Assembly (NCBI GenBank): GCA_014773175.1
Contig: VXCM01002566.1
Location: forward strand, 62,001 to 126,000
Direction of reading: 5' to 3'
Source of the DNA: Lucifuga dentata
Lineage: Eukaryota > Chordata > Actinopteri > Ophidiiformes > Bythitidae
Length of the DNA: 64,000 nt
The notes beneath the pieces were generated by a model, which was not told the origin of the DNA, made no database searches, and was given only the letters and a program-made list of their open reading frames with translations. The position numbers and the translations under genes were made by a program. The first letter of the stretch is position 1. Each line of letters starts with the position of its first letter. Below are positions 48,130 to 60,361 of the stretch, piece after piece.

Positions 48130-51100
48130 CGTTTGCACTTTTCCTGTCAGAGTTTGCCAAGTCATCGTCTGCAGCCTGGAAAAAGAGAGGAGCGTTTCCC
48201 TGAGGAAACATCTGGACCATGCCAGGTGAGAGGTACAAATGTGTCTGCTTCGCAAATAACACTGAAGGACATGGGTTGAGGGAGGTGCATGGTGTCTGTC
48301 TGCTGTTTACCCCAAAACAATTGAGGAAACAGTCACTGCCTTAGCAATAACATAGCCCACTTGTTTTATGAAAATGGAAAATTGTAACAGTTCGCTCACC
48401 AAACCGCAGATATGCTCTTTTAGTGGTCCTGTATCCTGTGGGCAATGAGACCTGGCACCAAAAAGCTGTGGTGCGTGTGTGTGTGTGTGCGCGTGTGCGC
48501 GTGTGTGCGTGCGCAACCCCTCACCCCACCACAGGGCGTAGAGACAAGATCCTCTGGGGGCAGCCAAGGGTACCTGTGACTGTCTGACATTTCTGACAGC
48601 CTCTGATAGAGCTCAGCACACTGAATTATTCATACAGGTGTTGTAGGGAAAGGTTGCCATTTTCACAGCAGAAACCAACCCCCAAATGAATTGTGGCTGT
48701 TTATCCCTGCGAGTGTACAGTACTAATGATTTGGGGTAGTGGTAGCTTTTAGGCCTAATGGCAGCACATTTTCTGTCAGCTCATGTGTTGAAAGCTCGTA
48801 CATCTTAGTGCTTCTTTGGCCAGAGGAGCCTCTTAAACTTAATCTCCCTGCTTTTGTTTTTCCTGTTACATGAAATTGTTTGATTTAAGACTCTGACAAC
48901 CAAAGATTCCCTCCATCTGCAGGATGTGCAGGTTGTTTGCAACAAGTTGTGTTGGAGCAACAGATATATTGTAAGGCAATGTGAACCTTTGATCTGATTA
49001 TCATTAGAAAGGCTCATCATTTTCCATCTTTGATCATTTTTTAAAAGTAACAATTCACTTTAAACTGTTTTTCTCTTGATTTTATGTCCCCACACATCCA
49101 TAAGTTGTTGTGTTTCCTTCTGCAGTAACGTTGATGCAAACTTTGATTCTAATTTGACAAAGACATTGTCAATTTTTAAATGTCACATAAACACCATAAT
49201 CAGATTGAAATTGACATAAATCAGTTCTGTACATCCATCAGGGTACAATCAATCAAACCATTCTGCACATGCATTTCCTCACCGAGTCTTCCTCCTCGCA
49301 TAAGCCGATTAAATAGCGGCTCGTGGACTATATTCAGAGAATGACAGACTCCTATTAATTCCATGCGTGTATACTGCATATATACAGGATTTTTGCCTTA
49401 ATCACATTATAGTCATAAAGCAGATTATAGTGTAAATATAAATGTACTGAACGTTCACCGTTGTTAACAGCTAATGAGGTGAGATTTGCTTAGAATATAT
49501 TTCTGATAATTGAAAGTGAGGAGAAAATGCAAATATGCTGCTGAGAATGTGTCAGTCCCTTAAAGTTAAAAAAAAAAAGTGTGCACTAAAAAAATGGCAT
49601 TTTTAAAATTAAATTTTCTGTGTATTTATTAAGCAGTTCATATATATAGAATACAGGTAAATTTCCAGATTTTTATTTTTATTGACTCAGTTCTTGGGTC
49701 AAGCATCAGGCTTATTTTTCTTTATTTATGTATACCTGAATTTGAATTACTGAAACTAGTTATTTGGATGTGCTACTAAAATATTAAATAAATACAAATA
49801 TTACTTGTTTGGCTGATTTAACAGCTAAAATGATGTTATTTTACACGCAAAACATTGATGATTGTCCAGGTCTTTATTGAATGGTAAACAAAGGGATTAG
49901 CACCATGATGAAAAAAAAAATAAATCCTTGAGTTTCTAGTTCTAATTATGACATTTTAAAAGATCTGAAAATTCAGAGATTGAAGTCACAAAAAAGTATG
50001 AGTTAAAAATATAAAATGATGCCAAATAATTTTAGTATGGCCCACGTCCTAAAGATTGAGAGGATATGAAAACTAGATATTCACTTCAATGTGACTTATT
50101 CCACAGTGATCATGGGTAATGATCATACCCATATTTTCTTTTTCTGCTCTTGCTGTTGACCTGCCAATCTATTAATGCTCTGAACTCACAGCTATGTACT
50201 TCTCACGTGGAGTATGGAGACGAGCAGTTGGGCCTCATGAAGTTTTCTAGCGTGCAGCAGCCGTCTGAGAATTCTGTTTTGCTCAGCAGAGACACGACAC
50301 ATAATAAGACTAATCAGAGCATCTTGGCTCTTCCCTTCTTCTGTGGATCTTTGTCATTTATGACCGCAGCAGCTTGTGTCATTGTGGTCTCTGCTGATGT
50401 CGCCATGCAAAACATCATGTCAATACTACTGCGAGTCCTGTTTGTCATCGTATCACAGCTGACAGATAATATTTCCAAGTCACCTGCTAGATTTATATTT
50501 ATGATTTAATTATGAAATGCATTTAAATTATTTTATGCCATGTTGCATTTATTTTATGCCATGTTGCATCGGCTTGTGTAACATGCCATTGCAGTGTAAA
50601 AGTCGTGTTGACGCTTCTTGTAATATTCACACGTTGGAATTAATGGTGACTTTACGTGGGTTGGCACTTATCTCTGATGGCAGAGTAGAAGTGATGAATA
50701 CATTCAGAATAGAAGTGCAGCATCTTTGCCATGCTAATCGCTGTATAGTCGATTCCTCACCTACCACAAACCCTATCACTTTTGTTGCCTGGCAACAAGC
50801 TACCACCCAGGGGCTTCCATGATCTAATCTGTCCGCCACCCCCCTTCTGTACAACTGCCTAAAATTTTAACATAGCAATCAATTCTTAACCACCTATTAA
50901 GTCCTCCTTTTAAGCCATTGTCGTCTTGAATAAACTTTTCATGCCATTTTTTGGTTTGTGATCGCGGTTCACTTGCACAAAGAAGAATAAGTTGTTACTG
51001 CCTGGAAGGACAGAGGATCATTACGTGAAAAAGCCATAATGAGCTTTCTCTGCTTTCACAGCAAAGTGGCATTGTGTGTTTAATGCATTGTTGATGCATT

Positions 51101-54100
51101 GCATGTTCTCACTGCCTTTTGTTTTCGTGTCACACCAAATGCCACAGCCTGTCACTGACTCGGTGGCGTTCTTCAGGAGCGTCTTGCCTCCATCTTCTTT
51201 TATTGTTTAGCATATTCTGCATTCATGTTCCACTCAGGCATAACTGATACTGTTGTCACAAAGATTTCTGTATGTGGTGCATCAAACATAGGAGAAAGAA
51301 ATAAACACACCCACTTGCCTGCCAGTTAGGAGATATTAACCAAGTGAAGAAAAAAAAATTGAAGCCAGTGAAAGAGTCGCTTTAGTACAAAGAACAAATA
51401 AAATTACTCGTGTCTCAGGAAAGGTCAACAAGCCGCCTCCCACAAGCTCAGCAGCCAGCAGGGAAAACGTTTTGCCCGTTTGAAGCTACGTGTCATTAGT
51501 GATGCTGATAGAAACACACTTTAATTATGACTGCTGCATTTTGGACTTCAATGTCACAGTTGAAGATTAACAAGCAATATCAGGGTTGCGGTGATATGCA
51601 AATAGAACAGACATGCCTCCGAGCAAAAGTGGTACAGTCAGTGTATCACCAAGCTGACCCAAAGGAACATGCTGGAACACAAGTGCTCAGTGCACCGCAC
51701 GGTCTGAAGTGTTTGGCTCCACTTGTGGGCAAAATATTACCAGCCAGCTGCTCACTAGATAACAAATAAGAACTGGAGCAGCATACAGGGCTGGAGCATA
51801 TGCATGCTTAGTGCCTTTATTCATCAGTTTTCAACTGTGAAAATAGAATCAAGTTTACCTTCACAGGAATGTTGTCAGGTCACTGGCACTCTGACTCCTT
51901 ATTGTTGGTGGCTTGTGAAGGTTGAAGCTTCTGTTACGTTCGTTGTTTCATTCTTTACACTGACATACACAAGCTGCAAGGAACAACAAGTCAGGAACTA
52001 ATTGCTGCGTGGCTCATGAATAACTCTGAATCTGTAAAGCAGTTGATAATAAAGTTCTTTAAAGGACATACTGGCGATCGTGCATGTTTGAGCCCAATAT
52101 ATACAGTCTGTTTACACGTTATACTGAAAACCATTTCCCGAAATATGCTACTATAGCGGTAAATTTTAGATACTTTTCCATTGGTTTCAGTTTATTACAT
52201 TACACTATTAAAATCAACTTGTATAGACTTGAAATATGCTTGAGATATGTAATTCATCACAGCCTACACTATGTCTATTATTATTTTTTGTTTTGTTTTT
52301 TTTGTCAAAGTAACTTTATTTAACCAATCCAACATGGAGCTGCATGGAAGACAATGTGTGTCTCCGCCAGGGAATATAATCCCAGGACAAGATGGCGTTT
52401 CCGAGAAATTAAAACAACTGTCCCTTCTACAATTACGCATAAGTGTTAGCAGGCGAAACATTGAATTTTAAGGTGTGTATCACCTGAACATTTGAGTTTG
52501 AAAGATTAGGGCATTTGAAAAAATAATCGGAAAACCAAAATGTGACTTTATGTTTTGGTAATTGGTTGTCAGTAACAGTAATATATTGGGGTCAAACATG
52601 CATGATCGCCAGTATGGTCCTTTATGAACACACTTGATACAGTGTAAATGAACCAGCATCTAATCCATTTCCATTTTTTTAAGCACTTAACTGGGTCTAG
52701 GTCATGGAACCAGTATCTAATGTCCCAGTGGGATTGAAACTGATCCAGGGAGTTTTTGTCTTCAGATATATAAAGCCTGATTCATTTATGTTCTTTTGTT
52801 GTTGTAACATAGACTGGCAAAAAGTTTATTGAGCTCGGTTAAAGCACTTGAACAAATTACTTACATACACAGTTAAAAAATACCAACAGTGTCAGTCAGT
52901 ATGTTTACATACACACTAAACTCCAACTTTGTCTGAAATGTGATTAATGCAGAAATCAATCAGTTTTGTAAACTACATGAAAAAAAAATGACTCATTGCC
53001 TTGATCTGATTAAAATGGAATGTTTTAATGTGCATTGATACACTGTGTTTCAATAAACAATGCAAGCCAATGGCTTGGTTTTAAAAACTGTCAAAAATCT
53101 TTGAAAATTATAGTTTAGCATCTACTTCAGCTAAAAAAAATAAAAAAAGAACTTTTGTTAGCTGAAGATTTGACGATCAGTATGTTTGCTCATGAAGAAT
53201 CAGGTGCTGTATGCCATATCAAGAATAATTACTTACTCATTACATTATATTAGTTTCTTTACCAAATATTGGCAAACTACTAATTAGTGGGTAATTTCTT
53301 AATAGTAATTTCCTAATTATCATAATTCTTTATAAGTCACTCTGAAAGATAGTGTTAGTCAAAGAGCCTCATACGTAGAACAGAAATAAAAGATATGTTG
53401 GTGATTAATTGATTAACTGTTAGATATTCTCTGTTAAATAATGTTAATGTTTATCTTTGAGTCATACTCATACTGAAATTCCTTTTGACTCCTTTCTCAA
53501 CATTACTGAGCTGAAGCTTATTTTACTTTAAAGCGCATGCTGCTGTGTTGTACTCCCTGAATCCAACATTAAAGGACCGTGCAACACATACGACAATCTT
53601 GACTCCAGCGTGCTACAACAAGCATCACAGCAGCATGAACTTTGAGCTGCTTTTTCCCTCCTTCGTCATTCATAAGAAGGCAAACCCACTCATGTGAAAC
53701 AATTAAGAAACACTGAGGTGCTTTACGTTTTCTGGTCTCCTGGCAAAGTCACTGAGACCCTTTGTTTGCACGTGTGCGTCTTTTAAATTTCCACTGGAAC
53801 ATTAATGCAAAGGTAATTACACATGCAGCACGTGAAAAACAAGCAACAGTATTTGGGGAAAGGTTATGGTTTTGAGCTAAAGCACCATAATTAAGTCATT
53901 AATCTGGCCAGACGCAACACGTTTCTTTCATAAAGCTCCGGTTAGGTGTCATTGGTGCCTGCCTGCTGCTTCCGTGTGCTCTGATTCGGATGATTTAAAT
54001 GCCAGCTTGCTCCACAATGATATCATCTGTGTGTGAGTGCGTATGTGTCCGTGTATGCGCATGCCCGCTTGTGAGGGATAATTGCAATTGTACACCTGCA

Positions 54101-57100
54101 CTTTGAACGATAAATCATTAACTTTGATGGTATTTTTATTTCTCTGATACAAACAGAAGATTAATGCTTTTGGCTTGACATTTTTGGTTTATGTACATTT
54201 TGTTTTTCCTCCTTCTCTGCTGTGTGTTGCTGGAGAAGGGAGATAGATCATTGTTAATGCACTCTGTGGTGATATGATGTATTTATTACTTTGTGTGTAT
54301 GTGCTTGCTTCACGGGCATTTGGCGTCGGTGATTAAGCAGGGTCAGAGCTACTTCCACCTTCTGCAGAAAGAGGAGGAGGAGGAGAGGCAGCATTTGAGG
54401 AGGGAGGAGCAGCTGAGGCAGCGCCGGCCTCCCTGTTTTTCCTGATTCAGACGAGTATTTAGAGTGGTGAGGCGGCAACTCACATCACTTTCAGTTCTCC
54501 TTGCAGCGTGCACTGCACAAATCTCCATCGTCTCAAGCCATTTTTGTCAAAAAAACACGTCCTAAAACTCTTATTTCTTATTTTAATTTAAAAACAGAAG
54601 TTGGAAAAAATGGTAAAGTGACATTATTTCAACAGATAATCTTAGCTCCACATTGATGACAGTTGCATGCACAGTGACTCCATATATGTGACCTCTGTCT
54701 GAGCATATTTTAAACCACCAGATCTGGATCAGTATCTAAATCTGCTAAATTGCACCTGTTAATTGTCAATCAGTTACACATGCTTGATTATTTATTTATT
54801 TTTTTTATTAAGATCAGTGTCTCAGTTTTTAAGATACAGGCTAAAACAACACTAACTTCCCATTTCTTGCAATGTCAAAGAAAGTGGGAAAAAAAAAAAT
54901 CGTGTATCTGAATGTGAATCTGCCACAAAATCTAATCAGCTCCTTGATCCAATTCCCACCTACATACAACATTTCATTGAAATCCATCTTACTTTTTCAG
55001 ATACCCAGCCAAAAACTGGATAAACAGATAGATGCTAATGAAAACACATAACTTGAAACAAGTTGGTTTATATTGGAAACAAAGTAATGTTGTTGCATTG
55101 GTAGATTTTTTTTTTTTTAATTGTTTTAAGGAATTAAGATGTTTATGACTCATTTATAGACAAAAGCCTAGATACGATGGAGATTTTTGCAGCTAAGCAT
55201 GGTGTGTATACTCAACATGTTTTTTTTGCTGTAAATAACAATTGGGGTTATTGTTGAAGAACTATGAAATGGGCATGATGAAGTCCATTTTGCGCATGCA
55301 TTAAAGTTAGTGTTTTATCAAACAAGCTTGGATGGAGAGTGTGAGGGTCGCTGTCTCTGCTGAATCACAGATGATGTGTAGTTACAGCATGTGGTAAAGC
55401 AGGAAGATCGCAGCACTACGTGATGAGTGCACAACTGCATGCAGGAATAATGTACTGAACTTTCCTTTACATTCATCCCTTTTTGATCGCTAGATCAATG
55501 TCAGTTCAATAACAACATAGTCATTACAGCAGCAGAAAACAACTCAGTGACTAGAATCCAGTCTCATGTAGTCAAGAAGGGAGAAAGGAAATAATAGAGA
55601 ATATGACATTATTTATAGATAGATAGGTGTGTGTGTGTATTGTTGTGTATTTAACAGCCATTCTCTAGTGTATTCGGGTATCCTCTGACAGTGAGAACCA
55701 GCTCATTAGGTGGGAATGAAGGAAACCAAAGCAGAAGAAGCAACCAGTCAGCATGACCTTTCACCCCTGTCCATCGTTCTGACTTCTCCTCTGCTGACTG
55801 AAATACCACGGTAGCATCACTGTCTATTCCAGGGGTACTCAAATACAAATCTTAAAGGTCCACAAAGAAAATTGTCAATAAGACAAAAGTCTGTTTATTA
55901 AAGTCAGTCAAGCCAGGTTGGATTAATCCTATTTACCAACAATTTAAGGTGCCCGGGGGGGGGACTGACAAAACTAGCTGTGTTGTCAACTCACAGTCAG
56001 ACATTCGGTTTCACTTTACAGCAGAGCAACCGGGAATTTTGACTCATTGCGTCACAGCGATGTCCCACAGAGTATACACATAATGCGAAAAGTATAATTT
56101 GGTCAGAGTCCAGAGACAGTTGTGGTTCAGTCAGATCTGGACTGGAGTCCAGATTATGAGGATGACTGGTCTGTTCATTTAGCATTATTTAAGATTAATT
56201 ATGGTCTTGGAACAGCTGTGAAATAATTAGATACATATGAGAATGCCAGTAAGAGTTTTTGTGTTTTGTGTGTTTTGGTTGTGTAATGCTGTTTTTACTG
56301 TACTGTGCTGCTTAGGGAACTTATAGTATGTTTTTGTTTGGCTTCACAGATCCCAAAGAGACATGCAAGAGGGGAGATACGGGTCTGTGTGCAGGGTCTC
56401 ACAGTGGGAGGGAATAGTAACACTGTTCACCCAGGCTCAAAAATAGGATAGCCCTCAAAAGGCATGACAAAGCTGTTTTCTTTTAGCTTTTTAGTCTCAT
56501 ATAACCTTAAAATACACAATGCCTGTAGAAGAATGAGCTCTAGTTGTTGTAGTGTAAATGCAGCTGCAGATATTATCAGTGCTTAGAACTTCATGCTGAA
56601 GAGAAGAGCCAGACCTGAAAGGCCAACTCTTTGACCTTCAGAAGGACCTGCATGCATCAGTACTTGAAATAAGATATCTGAAAGTTTCAGAGCTTCTTAT
56701 TTCATTTCTTTAGCGTACAGCACTATTTTCTTCTCATTGTGGAGCACATGTGAAAAGGATCGGCACTTCATGTGGCACGGTGAAAACAGGTGAAATATTA
56801 GAAAAGCATTTTATTCAGAGGAAGCACTTCACCCTTCATTCCTTCATCTGTCAGTCAGCGTTCATCCATTTGATTCATGTCAAACAGATGTCTTCCTACA
56901 CCTCAGCAAACTCAGAGAAAAGGAAAAACAAACAGGCAGGTTGCTGAATTTTTAATGCGTAACATCCGACAACGACAAATATGCCGGATGCTTTCATTTT
57001 GCATTCTTTCATATGGCAGGCTCACTTGATGCTGCATAAACAGGAGCCAACTTTTATGAAAATCTGTCAGTGAAAAGTTTACTTGTTACAAGTTCAGGTG

Positions 57101-60100
57101 ATTGACAGTAACATAGATAGAAGTCGGGTTCACAAAAGTAATATTTAGGGTTTTCTACATAGCCAGTGTTGCTTTGATCCTGTGCAGAGGATTTGATGGT
57201 ATCACTGTTCGCCTCTTAAGAAAAGAGAATACAGTATGTAGACATTGCAGGGTTTATCTGAAAAAGCTGCAGGATTTACTTGGGGAAAAAAAAAGTCATT
57301 TTGCAAAGCAGGAATATTTAAGCTTTGCTGGAAGTCCAAACCTTGGGAGGATCTACTGTATCTCACATTATCATGGCATTAAAACATGAAACATTCAGCA
57401 CTGGACACAAAACAAAACAATTAATAGATGTTGTGTTTGCTGTGATGCATTTTGTATCTCAAGCATGTTTCAAGTCTCTACAATTTCATTTTTATAGCAT
57501 ACTGGAATAAACTAAAATCAATGGGAATCTGGAAGGTAGGAAAAATAATTCTAAAATTTACCACTTCAGTAGTATGTTTTGTCAGTATGTAACATGTATG
57601 CAGGTTGTATACACTGGGCTCAAACTTGCAAACCACCATTATGATCTTTTAAGAAGTTAAAATACTTACAGTATTTGAAAGGGAAGGAGATTTTTATCTA
57701 TCTATAAAATAGATAGATAAAAAAATAGGTAAAGGTTTATCTATTAAAAACACCTCATATGGAGCTTTTTATGGTTTGAAATCAGTTAAACAATAGGAAG
57801 GAAGGAAAGGACAGAAAAAGAATGAAAGAAGGATGGAAGTGAGAAGAAAGATTTTTTTTTTTTTTTTTTTTTTTTTTACCAACAGTTAGTGTAATATGTT
57901 AGGGTTAATCCTAACCCTAACCCTACAGCTGATAAATGCAGTGGAGTAACAACTACATTTCCTCTGAAATGTATAAAAATGAAAGTACAAATTTCGTCAA
58001 ATTTGTACCTATGTACGTACATAATTTACTTCTCTGATACCATTTCACAGTACACATCATTTATATAACAGGAGTCGTGAAAGGTTGTGTTTTTCTTTGC
58101 TTTGTTTTGAGATGACAAATCTGGACTCCACAGCCCGTGTTTATGATCCACTTACCTCAAACTCAACACATATTTCCCGTGACACTGGAAAATACCGGCC
58201 CTGTTCGAAGGCTGCTACCTGACAGATCCTAATCTGAGAAACAATCTCTCCGGCAGACAAACGGCCATGTAGATAATGAAAAGAGCCTAGAGCGGGCAGT
58301 CTCATTTGTGCAAAGGGAGGAGTGAGGAAGAGGAGGAGGAATTCATATTGTGTTTGATGTGTTAGGACAGATCATGGGAATAAATGTGCCCATAAAGACT
58401 TGAGGCGTGAAAGTGTTGCAGTGACAGAAGGGGCCACTTGACTGCATGTGACGCTGTAACAGAGCTTTTAGAGAGACACCATGTTTCACACGACAACGGA
58501 TCTTTTATCAAGAGCTTGAGACTCGTGTTGTGTTCATGTCCATTTCTTTTCAGCGGAGTGAGAAGTGACAAACTCCAATAGGACTACGGTGAAAAATAAA
58601 AGTGTTAGCAGTAAAATGTACTCAAGTACTAAAAGTGAAGTAGGTGAGAGGTAAAGTAGGAGACAAAGAAGGAGAAGGAGTAAATATATAAATATATCTA
58701 CTTCACACCATTGCTGTTGAATTTATATTGGAAAGTATATTGTATGTGTAATTGGGCTTTACACCTTTGTCTGGACCTGCTTAGCTTTTTACTGTGGACA
58801 GCATGAATCCAAATCAGAATAAGACACACATTATAAAATACAGTAACTGTATGTAAATTTATACTAGTGACATCAGTGGAATACTTAGGATGTCAAACAT
58901 GATGCAAAATAAGACAAATCAAATTCATGAATAACTCTACATCATGTACTGAATATACATCTATCTATGTACTTTGTAATTTGAGCAAGAAATGCCAGAG
59001 GTCTTGGACAAATTTAAACATTAGTTTTCATTAAAAAAAAATATGGCTATGAAACTGTAATCTGCCAATATCATATACACTCCATGTGAATATTTATAAT
59101 GCTCTGAATCTGCATGAGCACTTCTCAGCCTACTGCAATGATTTTTCAGTTAAGGATTACAATTCAGGGACATCAGATGATTTTTGAGACTTAAAGTGTT
59201 CTGCTGGTGTGGTTTTGCTTGGTATATGGCCCAAATGATGACTACGACTCAGAATGTCTGCTAGTTCTTACAATGTTCCTATTTATTTCATCAGCACAGA
59301 AAAGAAGCCTTCCTTTTGGTTTGATTTTCTTTCTCAGGCATGTCAGACCACTGAGTGGACTAAGTGCTCTCACATTGCTTTTGTTGATATATTTTGTGAT
59401 GGTAAATGGAACAATTTAGTCCCTGATTCAGGACAACAGGTTAAAATGTCCCATGTCCATGTCTGGATCCTGATCTGCATCGAAATATACACAGTGACAA
59501 TCATGGCTGGCTAATGGTATTACTGATTTTTGGAGAATACCTAAATCCTGTACAAAGATGATTTGTACATCGTTTCATGACTCATCACCACCTAACTACA
59601 GTACATTTATACTTATCATGTTGTCTAGCAATACCTAAATAGGGCAAATGCCTATTTAGTTGCAATATAGTGTCAAACTTCATAAAGTGGAAATGAGCTA
59701 TGGGTCTAATTCTGGAGGATGTTTCATTGGAATTTACATCTAACAGTCTAACTGTAAAGTCAGAAATCTCTGTGTCCATCTGTGGCACCAACATCTCTAG
59801 AACCCGGTACTGTATGAAGTTGAAATTTGGCAAGTATAATGCTCAGAACCCAAGGACATGCAGTGCCGCATGCGAAGTTGTTTGGATGAGCGGTTCTCGA
59901 ATTGAGCTATGCCAGTAAAAAGTAGTCCATGCAGTAAGCTACGCTTCAGGCATGGCAGCATGTGCTCTGCTCCACAGCCACTTACGACAGGCTGTGATGC
60001 ACACCATAAAGTCTGGCCCAGTCCGAACAGGCACATTTTCAACGGGCACTGCACTAGTGTAATGAAAGTACATTAATTAAAAAAATAACAAGTTTCAATC

Positions 60101-60361
60101 ATTCTCAAACCAGTCATTTTTAAATAGAAATGATCACATACTGTAAAAAGCAGTTTTGAGCACATATGGGTTGTTTTTCTAGCAAACTACAAATAGATAC
60201 TAACTTCATGACTTTTTTTTAGACATTGATATTCATGTGTGTGTGTGTGGTGTTTCAGTGAGGTCATCTATCACCAGCTCTGCTGTCTGACTCGGCTGCT
60301 GGAGGCCTTGACTCTGGATCGCTCTGGCAGTCGGCCCCCTCATCGCCTGCTAGGACACAAA
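47720..60361 (+). CDS. ccdc60: ccdc60-like gene, partial; exons incompletely resolved
   Basis: The best exon, 60259-60361, encodes EVIYHQLCCLTRLLEALTLD, which resembles the EPLFRQLCALHWLLEALTID segment of human CCDC60 as I recall it. A segment at 54341 encodes GQSYFHLLQKEEEEERQHLR, resembling the GRGYFAILREE coiled-coil part of CCDC60. Two further exon-like pieces (47720-47796, 48151-48225) join each other and the 60259 exon in phase. The 54341 piece starts in phase 0, so it does not join directly to 48225, and its donor is unclear; a missing exon is likely. The gene order (after hspb8, same strand) agrees with mammals. CCDC60 is a poorly understood coiled-coil protein. The start and the 3' exons are not identified; the 3' part probably lies beyond 64,000. 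Confidence 0.5.
48151..48225 (+). CDS. Exon-like segment, possibly ccdc60
   Basis: A 75-nt segment lies between ttcctgtcag and gtgaga and is phase 2 at both ends, encoding VCQVIVCSLEKERSVSLRKH LDHA. The acceptor is preceded by pyrimidines. The charged helical SLEKERSVSLRKHLDHA loosely recalls the helix preceding the GRGYF motif in CCDC60. Confidence 0.4.
48226..54340. other. Presumed ccdc60 intron
   Basis: No convincing exon is seen. A 119-codon frame at 50,150-50,509 lacks an ATG at its start and is of doubtful meaning. The rest is AT-rich with a GT microsatellite at 48,477-48,515. Confidence 0.45.
54341..54434 (+). CDS. ccdc60: Candidate ccdc60 coiled-coil exon
   Basis: After ttaagcag the frame reads GQSYFHLLQKEEEEERQHLR REEQLRQRRP, a coiled-coil-like charged helix similar to the CCDC60 segment starting GRGYFAILREE. 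An in-frame TGA lies at 54443-54445. The only GT before it is the weak ccctgttttt at 54435, so the 3' border is uncertain. Confidence 0.4.
54446..60258. other. Presumed ccdc60 intron
   Basis: No exon is recognised. It contains a poly-T run (57,851-57,877), a telomere-like motif (57,899-57,925), a MITE fragment (about 58,590-58,650) and a repeat-like stretch at about 59,640-60,060. Confidence 0.45.
57899..57925. repeat. Short interstitial telomere-like motif
   Basis: ttagggttaatcctaaccct followed by aaccct places one TTAGGG unit head to head with CCTAAC units. It is tiny and sits next to a poly-T run. Confidence 0.6.
60259..60361 (+). CDS. ccdc60: ccdc60-like exon with QLCCLTRLLEALTLD
   Basis: This 103-nt exon lies between tgtttcag and the strong donor gtaagt. 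It enters in phase 2, ends in phase 0, and encodes 34 residues EVIYHQLCCLTRLLEALTLD...LLGHK. The base composition is clearly coding-like compared with the AT-rich flanks. Confidence 0.65.

Noticed and set aside
50150..50509. 119-codon plus-strand frame with a hydrophobic stretch
   Set aside because: It lacks an ATG at the start of the open frame and has no splice sites in sensible phase or family resemblance.
54254..54478. 74-codon minus-strand ORF rich in Leu
   Set aside because: It is the shadow of the Glu-rich coiled-coil segment on the plus strand.
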